5,930 nucleotides of DNA from an uncultured Eubacterium sp. (GTDB lineage Bacteria; Bacillota; Clostridia; Oscillospirales; Acutalibacteraceae). Positions 5,238 to 5,930 of the stretch are shown here, one piece after another. Each line of letters starts with the position of its first letter. The first letter of the stretch is position 1. Location: the NCBI GenBank assembly GCA_905233805.1, contig CAJOER010000101.1, positions 1 through 5,930 of the forward strand, in the 5' to 3' direction. The position numbers were made by a program, and so were the translations under genes. The notes beneath the pieces were generated by a model. That model searched no databases. It had not been told where the DNA came from and saw only the letters and a program-made list of their open reading frames with translations.

Positions 5238-5260
5238 ACGGAGTGAATTAATCACTCTGT
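5238..5260 (+). promoter_or_regulatory. Hairpin in the mcsB-clpC gap, possible switch for the clpC ribosome binding site
   Basis: ACGGAGTGA (5238-5246), loop ATTAA, TCACTCTGT (5252-5260): a 9-bp stem with one G-U pair. No T run follows, so it is not a terminator. The left-arm heptad GGAGTGA recurs at 5267-5273 over the clpC ribosome binding site, so the TCACTC arm (5252-5257) could pair with either copy. One fold leaves the clpC site open and the other covers it. The structure is seen in sequence; the switch is inference. Confidence 0.6.
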
Positions 5261-5278
5261 AAGATAGGAGTGATAGTA

Positions 5279-5930
5279 ATGTATAAGTTCAACTCTTTTA
5301 CACAGAAAGCTAACGAGGTGCTTAACCTCGCAATTAAAGCGGCGGAAAACTACGGCCACAACTATATCGGCTCGGAGCATATCTTAGTCGGTATCCTTAA
5401 AGAGGGCAGCGGAGTCGGAGCAGGCGTATTAAACGCTATGGGCGCCGACACCGAGGCAGTTGACAATCTTATTAAAACCGAGATAGGAACGGGTAACCCC
5501 ACAAAGCTTACCCCCGACGATTTCACCCCGCGCTCAAAGCGCATTCTTGAAATGTCGTTCCAGGTAGCAAGAAGTATGCGCCACTCGTTCGTATCCACCG
5601 AACATATTTTAATAGCGCTTATCAACGAGAGCGATTCGTACGCAGTCAAGTTTTTAAACGAACTCGGCATTAACGAAAGAGAGCTTGTCGAAGAACTTGC
5701 AGGAACCATGAGCGAAAGGGATATTGAGCATTCCCGCGACGGCAGAACGGGCAGAAAGGGTAAGAGCAAAACCCCGACTCTTGACGAGTTCGGCAAAAAT
5801 CTTACCGACCTTGCAAGAGAGGGCAAAATCGACCCCGTTATCGGCAGAGAAACCGAGATTAAAAGGGTAGTTCAGATTCTCTCCCGCAGAAACAAGAATA
5901 ACCCCTGTCTTATAGGTGAACCCGGCGTCG
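5279..5930 (+). CDS. clpC: ClpC, AAA+ unfoldase (N-terminal part, 3' end outside window)
   Basis: 217 codons plus one base are present; ClpC is about 810 residues. The start is supported by AGGAG at 5266-5270, eight bases before the ATG. Residues 1-145 form the double Clp-N repeat with the paired motifs SEHIL (32-36) and TEHIL (107-111). A charged linker (about 146-164) is followed by TPTLDEFGKNLTDLAREGK (165-183), the DPVIGRETEI segment (185-194), LSRRNKNNP (201-209) and LIGEPGV, where the Walker A of the first AAA+ module is cut by the window edge. ClpC unfolds substrates for the ClpP protease. In Bacillus the Clp-N domain reads phosphoarginine through glutamates in the two EHIL motifs (E32 and E106); these are kept here as E33 and E108. 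The product is identified as ClpC rather than ClpA/ClpB by position after mcsB and by sequence. Confidence 0.96.
   Translation, partial: MYKFNSFTQKANEVLNLAIKAAENYGHNYIGSEHILVGILKEGSGVGAGVLNAMGADTEAVDNLIKTEIGTGNPTKLTPDDFTPRSKRILEMSFQVARSMRHSFVSTEHILIALINESDSYAVKFLNELGINERELVEELAGTMSERDIEHSRDGRTGRKGKSKTPTLDEFGKNLTDLAREGKIDPVIGRETEIKRVVQILSRRNKNNPCLIGEPGV

Noticed and set aside
5238..5260. Intrinsic terminator between mcsB and clpC
   Set aside because: The hairpin has no following T run and the clpC ribosome binding site follows at once, so a translational or RNA-processing role fits better.
5362..5826. Minus-strand frame of 154 codons inside clpC
   Set aside because: It is the antisense shadow of strongly conserved ClpC coding sequence, with no independent start signal or domain.

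Overview
The window looks like a chromosomal segment of a low-to-moderate GC Gram-positive anaerobe of the class Clostridia, possibly an Oscillospiraceae/Ruminococcaceae-type gut bacterium. This rests on the order ctsR-mcsA-mcsB-clpC, an IreB-family protein, strong AGGAGG-type ribosome binding sites and sigma-A-like promoters. The lineage is inferred from gene content only, with no database search.

Layout. (1) Positions 1-2110, minus strand: two tandem paralogous polytopic membrane proteins. The upstream one (599-2110) is complete. The downstream one starts at 585 and runs off the left edge. They are about 64% identical over the 195 shared residues (hand count, no gaps) and share a 53-bp perfect direct repeat. 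(2) 2111-2336: an AT-rich divergent promoter region with a good sigma-A-like promoter facing each way. (3) 2337-3113, plus strand: a two-gene unit of an IreB-family phosphoprotein and a 171-aa protein with a histone-H1-like Lys/Ala-rich tail (four 13-residue repeats) joined to a small folded domain. It is closed by an intrinsic terminator at 3124-3151. (4) 3177-5930, plus strand: the class III heat-shock operon ctsR-mcsA-mcsB-clpC. Its promoter overlaps one CtsR box and is followed by a second, oppositely oriented box. clpC runs off the right edge just before completing Walker A.

In the well-studied Bacillus system, CtsR represses this operon, McsA activates the arginine kinase McsB, McsB marks proteins with phosphoarginine, and ClpC unfolds the marked proteins for ClpP. 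Here CtsR, McsA and ClpC look normal. McsB does not. The ribosome-binding site and ATG that should start it (4270) are out of frame with the homologous reading frame, and several catalytic and allosteric positions of McsB are substituted or deleted. The operon may therefore encode a pseudokinase or decaying McsB beside an intact phosphoarginine reader. A hairpin between mcsB and clpC could switch with a structure that covers the clpC ribosome binding site. These two items, with the IreB/H1-like gene pair, are the most interesting points in the window.
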